From Halobacteriovorax sp. (GTDB lineage: Bacteria > Bdellovibrionota > Bacteriovoracia > Bacteriovoracales > Bacteriovoracaceae): DNA of 11,541 nucleotides. Both the position numbers and the translations under genes were made by a program. This document shows positions 1 to 7,812 of this stretch, in pieces. The stretch lies in contig NZAF01000125.1 of the NCBI GenBank assembly GCA_002686115.1, forward strand, positions 1-11,541, given 5' to 3'. How positions within the stretch are numbered: position 1 is the first letter of the stretch; each line of letters opens with the position of its first letter. The notes under the pieces are model-generated. The model searched no databases, was not told the origin of the DNA, and saw nothing but the letters and a program-made list of their open reading frames with translations.

Positions 1-503
1 AAGCTTTCCTAAAAGAACTTACTGCAGATAAATTTGCAAACGACCTCTTTAGAAAAGACTATGCAGAACTTATCAGCAAAGTAGGATTTGACCCTAAAGA
101 AGTATCTATTGAAGTCTTAGAAGGTGCAGCTCTTAGAAATGCATTTGAAAAGATAGCTGTAGCTGAGAAGTGTAAAGCAGATAAGAGCACTTGTCCTTCA
201 ATACTTAAGAACACTCTTCAAGGTGTTAAAAGAAGTAGACATAATGCTATGATTGAAGAGTACACAAAGAATGAGTTAAACAGCTGGGGTGTTGCAACTA
301 TTGCAAACAATAGAGTTAACCTTGCAGAGCTTGTTTTCTCATCGGTACTTGCAAATATTGATCTTGGAGAAAAGACTGGAAATCCAGCATTTAATGCATA
401 CGCTCCAACAAGATCAGCATCTTCAAGTCACGATAGAATTAAAGGGAATGTTTCTGAACTTTCAAACATCTTCTTTATGCTAAACCCACAAGAGAATAGA
501 TAG
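1..503 (+). CDS. C-terminal part of an unrecognised protein (5' end outside window)
   Basis: The frame beginning at base 3 is open without a stop to the TAG at 501-503, giving at least 166 residues; the start lies to the left of the window. I do not recognise the family. The visible part looks soluble and probably largely helical, with alternating charged and small hydrophobic residues and no membrane segment. Two cysteines lie close together in a KC-KADKSTC-P stretch near residues 60-67 of the visible part. The last third is Asn/Ser/Ala-rich (NPAFNAYAPTRSASSSHDR), which suggests a flexible tail. Codon use resembles the rest of the window. It converges on the next gene, and a hairpin terminator follows 23 bases after the stop. 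That this is a real gene is well supported by the long open frame and the terminator; its function is unknown. Confidence 0.75.
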   Translation, partial: AFLKELTADKFANDLFRKDYAELISKVGFDPKEVSIEVLEGAALRNAFEKIAVAEKCKADKSTCPSILKNTLQGVKRSRHNAMIEEYTKNELNSWGVATIANNRVNLAELVFSSVLANIDLGEKTGNPAFNAYAPTRSASSSHDRIKGNVSELSNIFFMLNPQENR

Positions 504-526
504 TATTATCTAATAACTTAAGACTT

Positions 527-556
527 AAAGGCCCAGTGAAAACTGGGCCTTTTTTT
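527..556. terminator. Rho-independent terminator between convergent genes
   Basis: A 10-bp perfect stem (AAAGGCCCAG at 527-536 with CTGGGCCTTT at 543-552) has a TGAAAA loop and runs into a T tract on the + strand. It ends the + strand gene. Read on the - strand it directly follows the TAA of the 555-1340 gene, with the A tract on the 5' side, so it may serve both genes. Confidence 0.9.
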
Positions 557-1340
557 ACTCAAGACAAAAAGGATTTAAACGCTCACGTTTTATAAAAGAA
601 TGAGACTTTTGATCGTACTCCCTTGAGTAATTCCAATCAAAGCAATAAAGTGCATTAGGTAATAACTTAGAAGCCTGTACACGCCCATAAGGCACCTCAG
701 AAGCCTTAAAAAGACAGCTCTTGTACTTCATTGAAATATTTTGAGAAGTCATCCCATTATCAAACGCTGTTCCAGGGGAATGTCTAAGAAATAAGAAGGA
801 ATTTTTAGGCTCTTTATCACCAAAGTAGAAAGAATCATTTGAAAACTCTCCTTGATCATTCCAGAGGTAGAAATAATGTCTTCCAAGATCACTACTTTTA
901 AAACTAGGGTCTAAATCCTCGCTATCAATAGAGAGTGATTGATACTTATAGGGAATGATGTCCCCAAAGTTACCCCGTACGCGTGAAATCCATTTAGAGC
1001 GCCCGTCTGATTCATAATGACAGCCTTTAAGAAACTTAACGATGACATAATCACTCAGCTCACTTATTTCTTGTGTCTTAAAACCTACAAAGACAGTCTT
1101 TCCATAATTCTTATCTCTAGAATTTAAGTGAACAATATAATCATAAGACATAAAGCGGAACTCTATTCCATCAACCATGACGTTATCGTTCTTAAAATTG
1201 TTGTATTCAACTGAGCTTGCTGTAACTGTTGATGAAAAAAGAATAAGTGAGAAAGATAAAGTCAGATTTTTAAAACAAAAAAGCCCGCGTAGTGCGGGCT
1301 TTTTAAGAGTAATATAATTTTTTAAATTATGCTTTATCAA
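555..1340 (-). CDS. Putative exported cysteine-containing protein, function unknown
   Basis: The open frame ends at TAA 555-557. The protein has a clear Sec-type hydrophobic core (LTLSFSLILFSSTVTA) with a likely signal peptidase I site TVTA|SS. The mature part is about 220 residues, rich in Tyr, Phe, Ser and Asp, with four cysteines (in GCHY, SCLF, YCFD and FCLE), so two disulphides are possible in an exported protein. I recognise no family. The start is uncertain: no ATG or GTG precedes the signal core. I chose TTG at 1340 because GAGG lies nine bases upstream, but TTG at 1355 in the same frame is equally open. Both overlap the end of the ferredoxin gene, and both place the ferredoxin gene's terminator inside the extended signal-peptide n-region. 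The gene may therefore depend on readthrough, use a non-standard start, or have lost its original start. Confidence 0.6.
   Translation of the reverse strand: MIKHNLKNYITLKKPALRGLFCFKNLTLSFSLILFSSTVTASSVEYNNFKNDNVMVDGIEFRFMSYDYIVHLNSRDKNYGKTVFVGFKTQEISELSDYVIVKFLKGCHYESDGRSKWISRVRGNFGDIIPYKYQSLSIDSEDLDPSFKSSDLGRHYFYLWNDQGEFSNDSFYFGDKEPKNSFLFLRHSPGTAFDNGMTSQNISMKYKSCLFKASEVPYGRVQASKLLPNALYCFDWNYSREYDQKSHSFIKRERLNPFCLE
1277..1304 (-). terminator. Strong terminator after the ferredoxin gene
   Basis: On the - strand a perfect 11-bp stem (AAAAAGCCCGC with GCGGGCTTTTT, loop ACTAC) runs into a T tract, 22 bases past the ferredoxin stop codon. It is a textbook intrinsic terminator, probably the end of the translation-factor/ferredoxin transcript. 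It also lies within the open frame of the 555-1340 gene. Confidence 0.9.
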
Positions 1341-2175
1341 ATTTAATAACCTCAACAGGACAAGCTTCAGCAGCTTCTAGGATTCTTAACCCATCATTAA
1401 GTGGCGCCTCAGGTCTGATAATACAAGTATCTTCTAAGACCTCAAAGACCTCTGGATAGATATCTTCACATGCATTACAAACAATACATCCATCCTCAAT
1501 CCAAACCTTAGCAACAGCAAAGTTCTCTTGCTGCTCTTCCTTAGCTCCTCCACCACCAGCGCCAGCAAAAGCAGCAGCGAAAGCTGGGTTTGTAGGTAGA
1601 GCGATTTGAACAACCTCACCTTCAGGAAGTGCATCTGCAATAAATGAACGTGATTCGGTTACATAGATAGGCTTTTCTTTAACATACTTATAAGTGTTAT
1701 TAAAATCTTCAGCTGTTTCACTAGCTTGATTAAACATTTCTAAAAACTTTCTCATCTTATAATGAAATTGATGAGTGATACCGTCCTTACTAGAGATAAG
1801 CTCAAATTGAATTGAAGCATCATCAAGATTAGTTGTCTCAAGTACATCTCTAATAGCAGGTCCAAAATCTAGATCGACTGCAAAGTCACTAGTTTGAGCG
1901 TCATATTCTTTTTCAATCTCAACATGCGTTGGCTTACCAAATGGATTGAAAAAACGAAGCTTAACCTTATCAAATTTAGCAGGCTCTCTAGCAGCATTCC
2001 ACTTATGGCCAAAAGCTAATCCTCTATCACCAAGAGTACTTCTTAAAACAGTAAACTTAGGTCTAGCAAAAAGAAAATGAAAGGCTCCAGATAAAAGACT
2101 TAGGACACCTAAATTAATAACTAAAAAAGCGACGATACCAGCAGCGATCGACATAGCGATGAGTGTTGTGCTCAC
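1327..2175 (-). CDS. Membrane-anchored protein with C-terminal [4Fe-4S] ferredoxin domain
   Basis: The 282-residue protein starts at GTG 2175, with AAGGAG five bases upstream. Residues 5-36 form a long hydrophobic segment that should anchor it in the inner membrane. Residues 40-190 are a polar region with no fold I recognise. An Ala/Gly-rich hinge (about 198-210) follows, then a ferredoxin domain with C230-x2-C233-x2-C236 and a distant C272-P, the single-cluster pattern; C251 is extra. The domain should carry one [4Fe-4S] cluster and act as an electron carrier tethered by the hinge. Known of the family: such small ferredoxins serve P450s, reductases and other redox partners. No partner enzyme is visible here. 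It follows truB by 98 bases with no convincing terminator between, so it may share that transcript. The cluster type is likely but could be checked; the partner is unknown. Confidence 0.85.
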   Translation of the reverse strand: MSTTLIAMSIAAGIVAFLVINLGVLSLLSGAFHFLFARPKFTVLRSTLGDRGLAFGHKWNAAREPAKFDKVKLRFFNPFGKPTHVEIEKEYDAQTSDFAVDLDFGPAIRDVLETTNLDDASIQFELISSKDGITHQFHYKMRKFLEMFNQASETAEDFNNTYKYVKEKPIYVTESRSFIADALPEGEVVQIALPTNPAFAAAFAGAGGGGAKEEQQENFAVAKVWIEDGCIVCNACEDIYPEVFEVLEDTCIIRPEAPLNDGLRILEAAEACPVEVIKFDKA

Positions 2176-2274
2176 GGTTTCTCCTTAAAAAACATTTGTA
2201 CCTAATAATAACATAATCTTAGATTACTAGTCTACGATAAGAATCAGACATTTTTTCGAAAAATTTAGACGACT

Positions 2275-3231
2275 TTATTGGTCTGCATCAATAAGTGATG
2301 TCATTGCAGGGGGTTGAAAGTTAACAAGTGAGCTCAATAGGCCTTCTTTAACTGAGCCAAGCCCGTAAATATAGTTTTTTTCGACAATCCAATACATACC
2401 ATCCATAAGTTTTGTACGGATTCTTTGACCTTGATTGTAGCGACTATTATCAACCTTACCTAAATCAATTTTCTCAATATCTAAAAGGCTTTGGACACCA
2501 AGTGCTTTTTCTAAGAGGACAGGAGCATTTTCAACCGATATATCACCACTTGAAAGAGTGTTCTCAACAGTCATATGTCCTACTTTTGATCTTCTTAAAG
2601 ACTTTAAAACACCTATGGTATGAAGTTTCCCTGCAATATCCTCCATCAAAACCCTAATATAAGTCCCATGAGACACGACAACTCGAAAAGTCAGTTCAAA
2701 TTTATCAAATTTTAATAATTCAATATCATGGATATGTCTTAAGACTTTATCTTTCTTGATTTCAACTCCCGCTCTTGCCCATTCATACAACTTTTTACCT
2801 TCATGTTTTGCTGCTGAATATGAATGCGGAGCTTGTTCATAAGGACCAATAAAGGACTCAAGTGCCTTAATTACATCTTCTTTTGTAATTGTCTCACTTA
2901 TTTCAGAATGAATTAGGTCTTCTTCGTTACAGGTAAGATCCCCTGTCGGAGATCTAACTCCTAAAATTCCAGTAGCAATATATTCTTTACTGTAATCATC
3001 AATGTATTGATTAAGCCTAGTGGATCCACCTATACCAATCATTAACAAACCAGTTGCAAATGGGTCTAGTGTTCCAAAATGTCCAATTTTTCCAAGTCTT
3101 TTTTTTCCAAAGATCTTTTTAAATTTCCTGATGACATCAAAAGAAGTTTCCCCTTCTTTTTTATCGATGAGAAATATAAAAGGGCCAAATGTTGGCCCTT
3201 TTTTATAATCTTTTAATTCTTGTTCGTTCAT
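2275..3231 (-). CDS. truB: tRNA pseudouridine-55 synthase TruB
   Basis: TruB converts U55 to pseudouridine in the T loop of tRNAs. At 318 residues it has the usual length. Landmarks in order: FLIDKKEGETSFDVIRKF (about 20-37), the catalytic-aspartate motif GHFGTLDPFATG with Asp56, the QAPHSYSAAK...GKKLYEWARAG motif (133-155), and SHGTYIRVLMED (187-198). A C-terminal PUA-like region ends the protein. The ATG at 3231 lies five bases after the rbfA stop, with no clear Shine-Dalgarno, so translation is probably coupled to rbfA. Residues 1-17 extend beyond the usual TruB N-terminus and are encoded by a terminator-like hairpin, yet no other start codon precedes the conserved region. The Phe in GHFGT, where many TruBs have Thr or Gly, is a minor variation. 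Identity is certain. Confidence 0.96.
   Translation of the reverse strand: MNEQELKDYKKGPTFGPFIFLIDKKEGETSFDVIRKFKKIFGKKRLGKIGHFGTLDPFATGLLMIGIGGSTRLNQYIDDYSKEYIATGILGVRSPTGDLTCNEEDLIHSEISETITKEDVIKALESFIGPYEQAPHSYSAAKHEGKKLYEWARAGVEIKKDKVLRHIHDIELLKFDKFELTFRVVVSHGTYIRVLMEDIAGKLHTIGVLKSLRRSKVGHMTVENTLSSGDISVENAPVLLEKALGVQSLLDIEKIDLGKVDNSRYNQGQRIRTKLMDGMYWIVEKNYIYGLGSVKEGLLSSLVNFQPPAMTSLIDADQ
3178..3204. terminator. Terminator-like hairpin inside the 5' end of truB
   Basis: AAAAGGGCCAA (3178-3188) pairs perfectly with TTGGCCCTTTT (3192-3202) over a three-base loop, next to T-rich sequence on both strands. On the + strand the stem runs into TTTTTT, an ideal terminator against antisense transcription. 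On the - strand the stem is followed by a T tract broken by an A, so it would be a weaker terminator or pause site. It encodes truB codons 11-18. Function is inferred only. Confidence 0.55.
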
Positions 3232-3236
3232 GAGTA

Positions 3237-3587
3237 CTAAAAGCCTTTACCTTTACTTTTCTCTTCTTGAAGAATTTTATCAATCGCCGATTCATCTTCA
3301 AATTGCGAATCATATTCAAGTTCAATACTTGGTGTATGTCTCACATTAAGAGTCTTGGCGAGGTGTGAGCGAATCTTACCAGCGCACTTTGTAATCTCAG
3401 ATTTAATATCACCACGTTTAGCAGGATCAAATGTGTCCCAATATAGTGTGGCCATAGAAAAATCATCATTTAACTTTACTTTTGTAATACTAACAAATGT
3501 TAGGTGAGGATTATTTAAACCCTTTCTAATAAAAGAATTAGCTTCATTTTGAATATCAGTTTCAAATTGCTTTTTCTTAAAACTCAT
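3237..3587 (-). CDS. rbfA: 30S ribosome-binding factor RbfA
   Basis: RbfA binds the 30S subunit during late 16S rRNA maturation and helps process its 5' end. The whole protein matches the small one-domain KH-like family: NNPHLTFVSITKVKLNDDFSM, then an AGKIRSHLAKTLNVRHTP segment and IELEYDSQFEDE before a helix that ends in a lysine-rich tail. The chosen ATG at 3587 gives 116 residues starting MSFKKKQFETDIQ, the usual family beginning; the frame is open to an upstream ATG at 3608, but that adds seven residues unlike the family. The chosen start overlaps the 3' end of infB by 11 bases, so translation is probably coupled, and truB follows after five bases. Identity is certain; only the start could move. 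Confidence 0.95.
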   Translation of the reverse strand: MSFKKKQFETDIQNEANSFIRKGLNNPHLTFVSITKVKLNDDFSMATLYWDTFDPAKRGDIKSEITKCAGKIRSHLAKTLNVRHTPSIELEYDSQFEDESAIDKILQEEKSKGKGF

Positions 3588-6312
3588 TAGATGCACCCAT
3601 GACATCATCTAGTGTTCTTTTCTTTTCAATCATCTTATATGCTTCAAAGAGATCTCCAACTTTAACATCGTTATAGTTTTCAAGACCAACACCACACTCG
3701 TAGCCACTCTTAACTTCTTTAACATCATCTTTAAATCTCTTTAAAGAAGACATTTTTCCGTCAAAAATAATCTTTCCATCTCTAAGTAGTCTAACATTAC
3801 ACCCTACTTCAATAGATCCGTCGATAACATAAGAACCAGCAATAAGACCAATCTTAGGAACTGAGAATGTATCTCTAACTTCTGCTCTACCAATGAATTC
3901 TTCAACAACGTCAGGATCAAGAAGACCTTCAATAGCAAGTTTTACATCATTGATAAGCTCATAAATAATTGAATATGTCTTAACATCTAAGCCTTTCTCT
4001 TCTGCTAGTCTACGGGCAGTTGTAGAAGGTCTCATATTAAAACCAACTAAGAAAGCACTAGCAGAGTCAGCTAGAATAACGTCACTATCAGAGATTGGTC
4101 CAACACCACCACCGATAACTTTTACTGTAACTTCTTCATTAGAAAGTGTTTCAAGAGATGACTTAATTGCTTCGTAAGAACCTTGAACATCTGATCTAAC
4201 AATTAAGTTCAGATCTTTCTTTTTACCTTCCTCAACTGGGGCTGCAGCAAAGAAATCCTCAAGAGAGACTTTCTTCTGAGTAGTAATAGTTGATTGAAGA
4301 GACTTTCTTTCATCTAATCTATTTTGAGCAATTTTCTTTGCTTCTCTTTCGTTTTTAACAACATTTAAAATATCACCTGGGTTAGGAGCTTCATCTAAAC
4401 CTAGGATCTGAACAGGAGTTGAAGGTCCTGCTTGCTTAATATCTTTTCCAAGAGTGTTTGAAAGATTTCTAGCTCGTCCGTGAGTTTCACCAACAACGAT
4501 ACTATCACCTTTTTTAAGTGTTCCACTTTGAATAAGTATAGTTGCAAGTGGTCCACGACCTGGCTCTACCCTTGATTCAATAACAACACCTTCGGCCTGA
4601 CCTTTGTTCTGCGCTCTTAGCTCTAAGATTTCAGCTTGTAGGGCAATCGCTTCAAGAAGTTCGTCTACCCCTTCACCTTTTAAGGCAGAAACATTACAAA
4701 ATTGAGTATCACCACCCCAATCTTCAGGAGTGATTCCATTCTCTGTAAGCTCTTGCTTAACTCTATCTGGGTTAGCACCTTCTTTATCCATCTTATTAAC
4801 AGCAACGATAACTGGCTTTCCTGCATTTTGGATAAATTTAATAGATTCTTTAGTTTGTGGCATAACACCATCATCAGCTGCAACGATAAGAACAACAATA
4901 TCCGTTACGTCTGCCCCTCTCTGTCTCATGGCACCAAAAGCTGCGTGTCCAGGAGTATCAAGGAAAGTTAGTGTTGAATCATTAACCTTAACAGAATAGG
5001 CACCAATATGCTGAGTGATACCACCAGCTTCACCATCTGCTACTTTTGCATTTCTAATATAATCAAGAAGAGTCGTTTTACCATGATCAACGTGACCCAT
5101 GATTGTGATAATTGGGTTACGTGAAGGTAATTTTTCTAATTCTTTTTCATCAAGATCAGTTTTTCCAATCACTTCATCTTCATTAAATGAAATATCTTCA
5201 ACACGATAGTCATAGAGATCAGCAATCTTTGAAGCTAATGTCATACCTACGTAGTCACCGTTTTTAATTAATAAATTTAAATCAAGACACTTATCAATAA
5301 GCTCCTTAAGTTTAATTTTTAATTTCTTAGCTAACTCTTCAACATATGCACCACCATGAAGTTTTACAACTCTTTTTGAGTCCTTTACTTCTGTGATTTC
5401 TGTTCTTTTACTTGGACCAGTATATGCTCTTTTCTTTTTAACCTGAGTATACATTGGTCTACCAGAACCACTAATTGCGGCATATGACTTAAGTTCATTT
5501 TCTGCTCTTTGCTCATTAAGTGTTTGCGACTTACTGATATTGGCCTTCTTAGCAGAAATCATGGAAGCTAGTCCACCAATTCTCTTTTTAGAATCTTTCT
5601 TATTCTTATCATCATCAACATCAACAACAGCATCATTGATGTCTTTTTCATGAGGTTTTTGTGGTCTAGAAGATTTCGGTTCTTCTTTCTTAGGCTCTGC
5701 CTTAGCAACAACTCTTAATCCAAATCTCTTTGTATTTAAAAGCTCTTCAGGAGATTGCCCTTCAGCTTCTTTTGTATCAGTAGATTCTTCACTCGAGTCT
5801 GTTTTTTCCTCTTCTTTAGCTTCTGCCTTAGGAGCTGGAGAAACGACCTGAAGTCCCTTTGGTGCATCATCTATCTTCTCAACGAATTTTTCTGTTGTCT
5901 TCTCTTCGCTTTGTGATTCACTAGGAGCATCAGCTTTAACTTCAGCTTCTTTTGCCTCATCACCAGTTTTTCTTCTGACAACAGACTTTCTTCTAGTAAC
6001 TGTTTTCTTCTCCTCACTAGGCGCTTCTTCCGCTTTATCTTCAGTACTAGCTGCAGCTTTTTTAACAACTTTTTTCTTTGTTACTTTTTTCTTAGTAACC
6101 TTCTTCTTTCTAGTAACCTTCTTCTTGGCTTTTTTAGCAGCACCATCATCACTAGTTTTAGGAGCAACAAGGCCCATCGCCTTTTCTAATTCCTCATCAG
6201 TTAGTGAAGACATGTGGTTTCTAACATTAAACCCATGACTTTTTAGTTCTTCAACTAAATCTAAGGCTCCCTTACCGAGTTCATTTGCGATTTCAAAAAT
6301 CTTTTTTGGCAT
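3577..6312 (-). CDS. infB: Translation initiation factor IF-2
   Basis: IF-2 is the GTPase that brings initiator fMet-tRNA to the 30S subunit and promotes subunit joining. The 911-residue protein starts at ATG 6312 with GGAG five bases upstream. Order: a first IF2_N domain (1-50, MPKKIFEIANELGKGALDLV...), a long charged Lys/Glu/Ala linker (50-310), a second IF2_N-like domain (about 315-372), and the G domain with GHVDHGKT (406-413), DTPGH (452-456), NKMD (506-509) and SALKG (542-546). Domains II, III and IV follow, including the C-terminal region that holds fMet-tRNA. All nucleotide-binding residues are present. It is longer than IF-2 of many low-GC Gram-positives because of the linker, and similar to long Gram-negative forms. 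A 74-base gap separates it from nusA; the YlxR and L7Ae-like genes often found there are missing. Identity is certain. Confidence 0.98.
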   Translation of the reverse strand: MPKKIFEIANELGKGALDLVEELKSHGFNVRNHMSSLTDEELEKAMGLVAPKTSDDGAAKKAKKKVTRKKKVTKKKVTKKKVVKKAAASTEDKAEEAPSEEKKTVTRRKSVVRRKTGDEAKEAEVKADAPSESQSEEKTTEKFVEKIDDAPKGLQVVSPAPKAEAKEEEKTDSSEESTDTKEAEGQSPEELLNTKRFGLRVVAKAEPKKEEPKSSRPQKPHEKDINDAVVDVDDDKNKKDSKKRIGGLASMISAKKANISKSQTLNEQRAENELKSYAAISGSGRPMYTQVKKKRAYTGPSKRTEITEVKDSKRVVKLHGGAYVEELAKKLKIKLKELIDKCLDLNLLIKNGDYVGMTLASKIADLYDYRVEDISFNEDEVIGKTDLDEKELEKLPSRNPIITIMGHVDHGKTTLLDYIRNAKVADGEAGGITQHIGAYSVKVNDSTLTFLDTPGHAAFGAMRQRGADVTDIVVLIVAADDGVMPQTKESIKFIQNAGKPVIVAVNKMDKEGANPDRVKQELTENGITPEDWGGDTQFCNVSALKGEGVDELLEAIALQAEILELRAQNKGQAEGVVIESRVEPGRGPLATILIQSGTLKKGDSIVVGETHGRARNLSNTLGKDIKQAGPSTPVQILGLDEAPNPGDILNVVKNEREAKKIAQNRLDERKSLQSTITTQKKVSLEDFFAAAPVEEGKKKDLNLIVRSDVQGSYEAIKSSLETLSNEEVTVKVIGGGVGPISDSDVILADSASAFLVGFNMRPSTTARRLAEEKGLDVKTYSIIYELINDVKLAIEGLLDPDVVEEFIGRAEVRDTFSVPKIGLIAGSYVIDGSIEVGCNVRLLRDGKIIFDGKMSSLKRFKDDVKEVKSGYECGVGLENYNDVKVGDLFEAYKMIEKKRTLDDVMGASNEF
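6064..6126 (-). repeat. Short KKKVT tandem repeat in the IF-2 linker
   Basis: Residues 63-83 of IF-2 read KKKVTR, KKKVT, KKKVT, KKKVV, an in-frame low-complexity repeat of about 15 bases per unit. It makes a highly basic patch next to acidic stretches of the linker. Such tracts expand and contract easily by slippage and are probably variable between relatives. Confidence 0.8.
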
Positions 6313-6386
6313 TCTTTCTCCGTATTATCTAAGATTATGCTCTGTCATTACCATTAGGTTATAAAATAAAACTAAACCTTAATTTA

Positions 6387-7799
6387 TTATTTAATTTTGA
6401 AAGCTGCGAGTTCTTCTCTAAGTCTCTTTTCAGCTTCGCTAAATTTAGCGTCTTCACCATCTTCAGATGATGCGCCATCTTTTTCAATGATACCTTTGTA
6501 CTGAGGTACTGCAGAAGCAGAAACAAGCTCTTCTTCACCTTCTGGTTGAAGTTCAACTCCACCTTCTTCAATTTTTGCAGTTAATTCCTCTTTAGCTGTT
6601 GCAATATCAGAAGCCTGAAGTCCAATCAAGCTTGCTACTTCTTCATCATCAGTAGCTAAGAAGTCTCCAATGGCCATAACACCATTTTGAACAAGAACTT
6701 GAGCAGTTGCTTCATTAAGAGCAGGAATTTGTAGTAAGTTTTCAACAGAAAGCTTAACTTTTTCCTGAAGCTTAACTTTAGAAATAATATTGATTTTATA
6801 TCCTGTTAGCATAGCTGCAAGTCTTACGTTTTGACCACGACGTCCAATAGCAAGTGATAATTGATCTTCCTCAACAACCACATCCATCGATCTTTCTTCA
6901 TGATCAACACCGATATTTTCAATTTCAGAAGGTGCTAAAGCAGCAGTTGTAAATGTAATGAGATCATCATTCCATTTAACAATATCAATCTTTTCGCCTC
7001 TTAATTCATTAACAACATTTTGAACACGTGATCCTTTCATACCAACACAGGCACCAACTGGATCAATATCTTTGTCTACTGATTGAACAGCAATTTTAGC
7101 TCTTTGACCTGGCTCTCTTGCAGCAGACTTGATTTCAATTGTTCCATCTTGAATCTCAGGAACCTCAAGTTCAAATAATTTAACAAGAAACATTGGAGAA
7201 GTTCTAGAAAGTCTAATTTCTGGACCTCTATTAGTCATCACAACTTCACTTAAATAAGCCTGAATTCTATCACCTGTATTAAATGACTCTCCAGGGATAA
7301 TTTCTCTTCTAGAAAGAACAGCATCAGCTTTACCAAGATCAACGATAATATTACCTCTTTCATATCTTCTAGCGATACCTGTGATAAGGTCACCTTCTCT
7401 GTGCTTAAACTCAGAGAAGAGAATTTCTCTTTCAGCATCTCTTACTTTTTGCATGATGATTTGTTTTACTGTTTGAATATCAACTCTTGTAAATTTAGGG
7501 TCTTCAATTTTAAACCCTAGCTGATCACCAACCTCAACATCTGGATCTTCTTTTCTTGCTTCCTCAAGAGGAATTTCAACAACATTATCTCTAACGTCTT
7601 CAACAACATTTTTAAATTGAAAAATCTCTATATCATCATATTCTGCATTATACTTTGTTTCATATTCACCCTGGATTCCAAACTTCTTTCTTGTTGTTAC
7701 AAGAAATGCCTGTTCAATCGCATGCGTAATGATACCTTTATCGATACCTTTTTCTTTACTTAAAACATCAATTACTTTTCCTAATTCAGAAAAATTCAT
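6387..7799 (-). CDS. nusA: Transcription termination/antitermination factor NusA
   Basis: NusA binds RNA polymerase and nascent RNA to control pausing, intrinsic termination and antitermination. The ATG at 7799 (470 residues) follows AGGAAGG by five bases; an in-frame GTG at 7805 overlaps that ribosome site and is a poorer start. Domains: polymerase-binding N domain (1-130), S1 domain (about 135-200, with EGDLITGIARRYERGNIIVDL), and KH1 and KH2 with their GMKG (253-256) and GRRG (319-322) loops. A single helix-hairpin-helix-like region follows (about 355-405), then an acidic tail ending in a lysine-rich helix. E. coli NusA has two acidic repeats at the C-terminus; here only one such module is apparent. 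It lies 13 bases after rimP in the conserved operon. Identity is certain. Confidence 0.97.
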   Translation of the reverse strand: MNFSELGKVIDVLSKEKGIDKGIITHAIEQAFLVTTRKKFGIQGEYETKYNAEYDDIEIFQFKNVVEDVRDNVVEIPLEEARKEDPDVEVGDQLGFKIEDPKFTRVDIQTVKQIIMQKVRDAEREILFSEFKHREGDLITGIARRYERGNIIVDLGKADAVLSRREIIPGESFNTGDRIQAYLSEVVMTNRGPEIRLSRTSPMFLVKLFELEVPEIQDGTIEIKSAAREPGQRAKIAVQSVDKDIDPVGACVGMKGSRVQNVVNELRGEKIDIVKWNDDLITFTTAALAPSEIENIGVDHEERSMDVVVEEDQLSLAIGRRGQNVRLAAMLTGYKINIISKVKLQEKVKLSVENLLQIPALNEATAQVLVQNGVMAIGDFLATDDEEVASLIGLQASDIATAKEELTAKIEEGGVELQPEGEEELVSASAVPQYKGIIEKDGASSEDGEDAKFSEAEKRLREELAAFKIK

Positions 7800-7812
7800 A
7801 TTCACCTTCCTA

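Noticed and set aside
2250..2268. AT-rich palindrome TTTTTCGAAAAA after truB, considered as a terminator.
   Set aside because: It has no loop and no GC-rich stem, so it would not form a stable RNA hairpin; the truB transcript may continue into the ferredoxin gene.
2412..3208. Plus-strand open frames opposite truB.
   Set aside because: They are antisense to a clearly conserved gene and have low-complexity products without start signals.
4680..4999. Overlapping open frames on both strands inside infB.
   Set aside because: They lie in other frames of the conserved IF-2 G domain, have no ribosome site and show no family features.
2212..6339. The 13-mer CATAATCTTAGAT occurs upstream of the ferredoxin gene (2212-2224) and, inverted, upstream of infB (6327-6339).
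   Set aside because: In an AT-rich window of this size a single shared 13-mer is expected by chance, and there is no further matching sequence around it.
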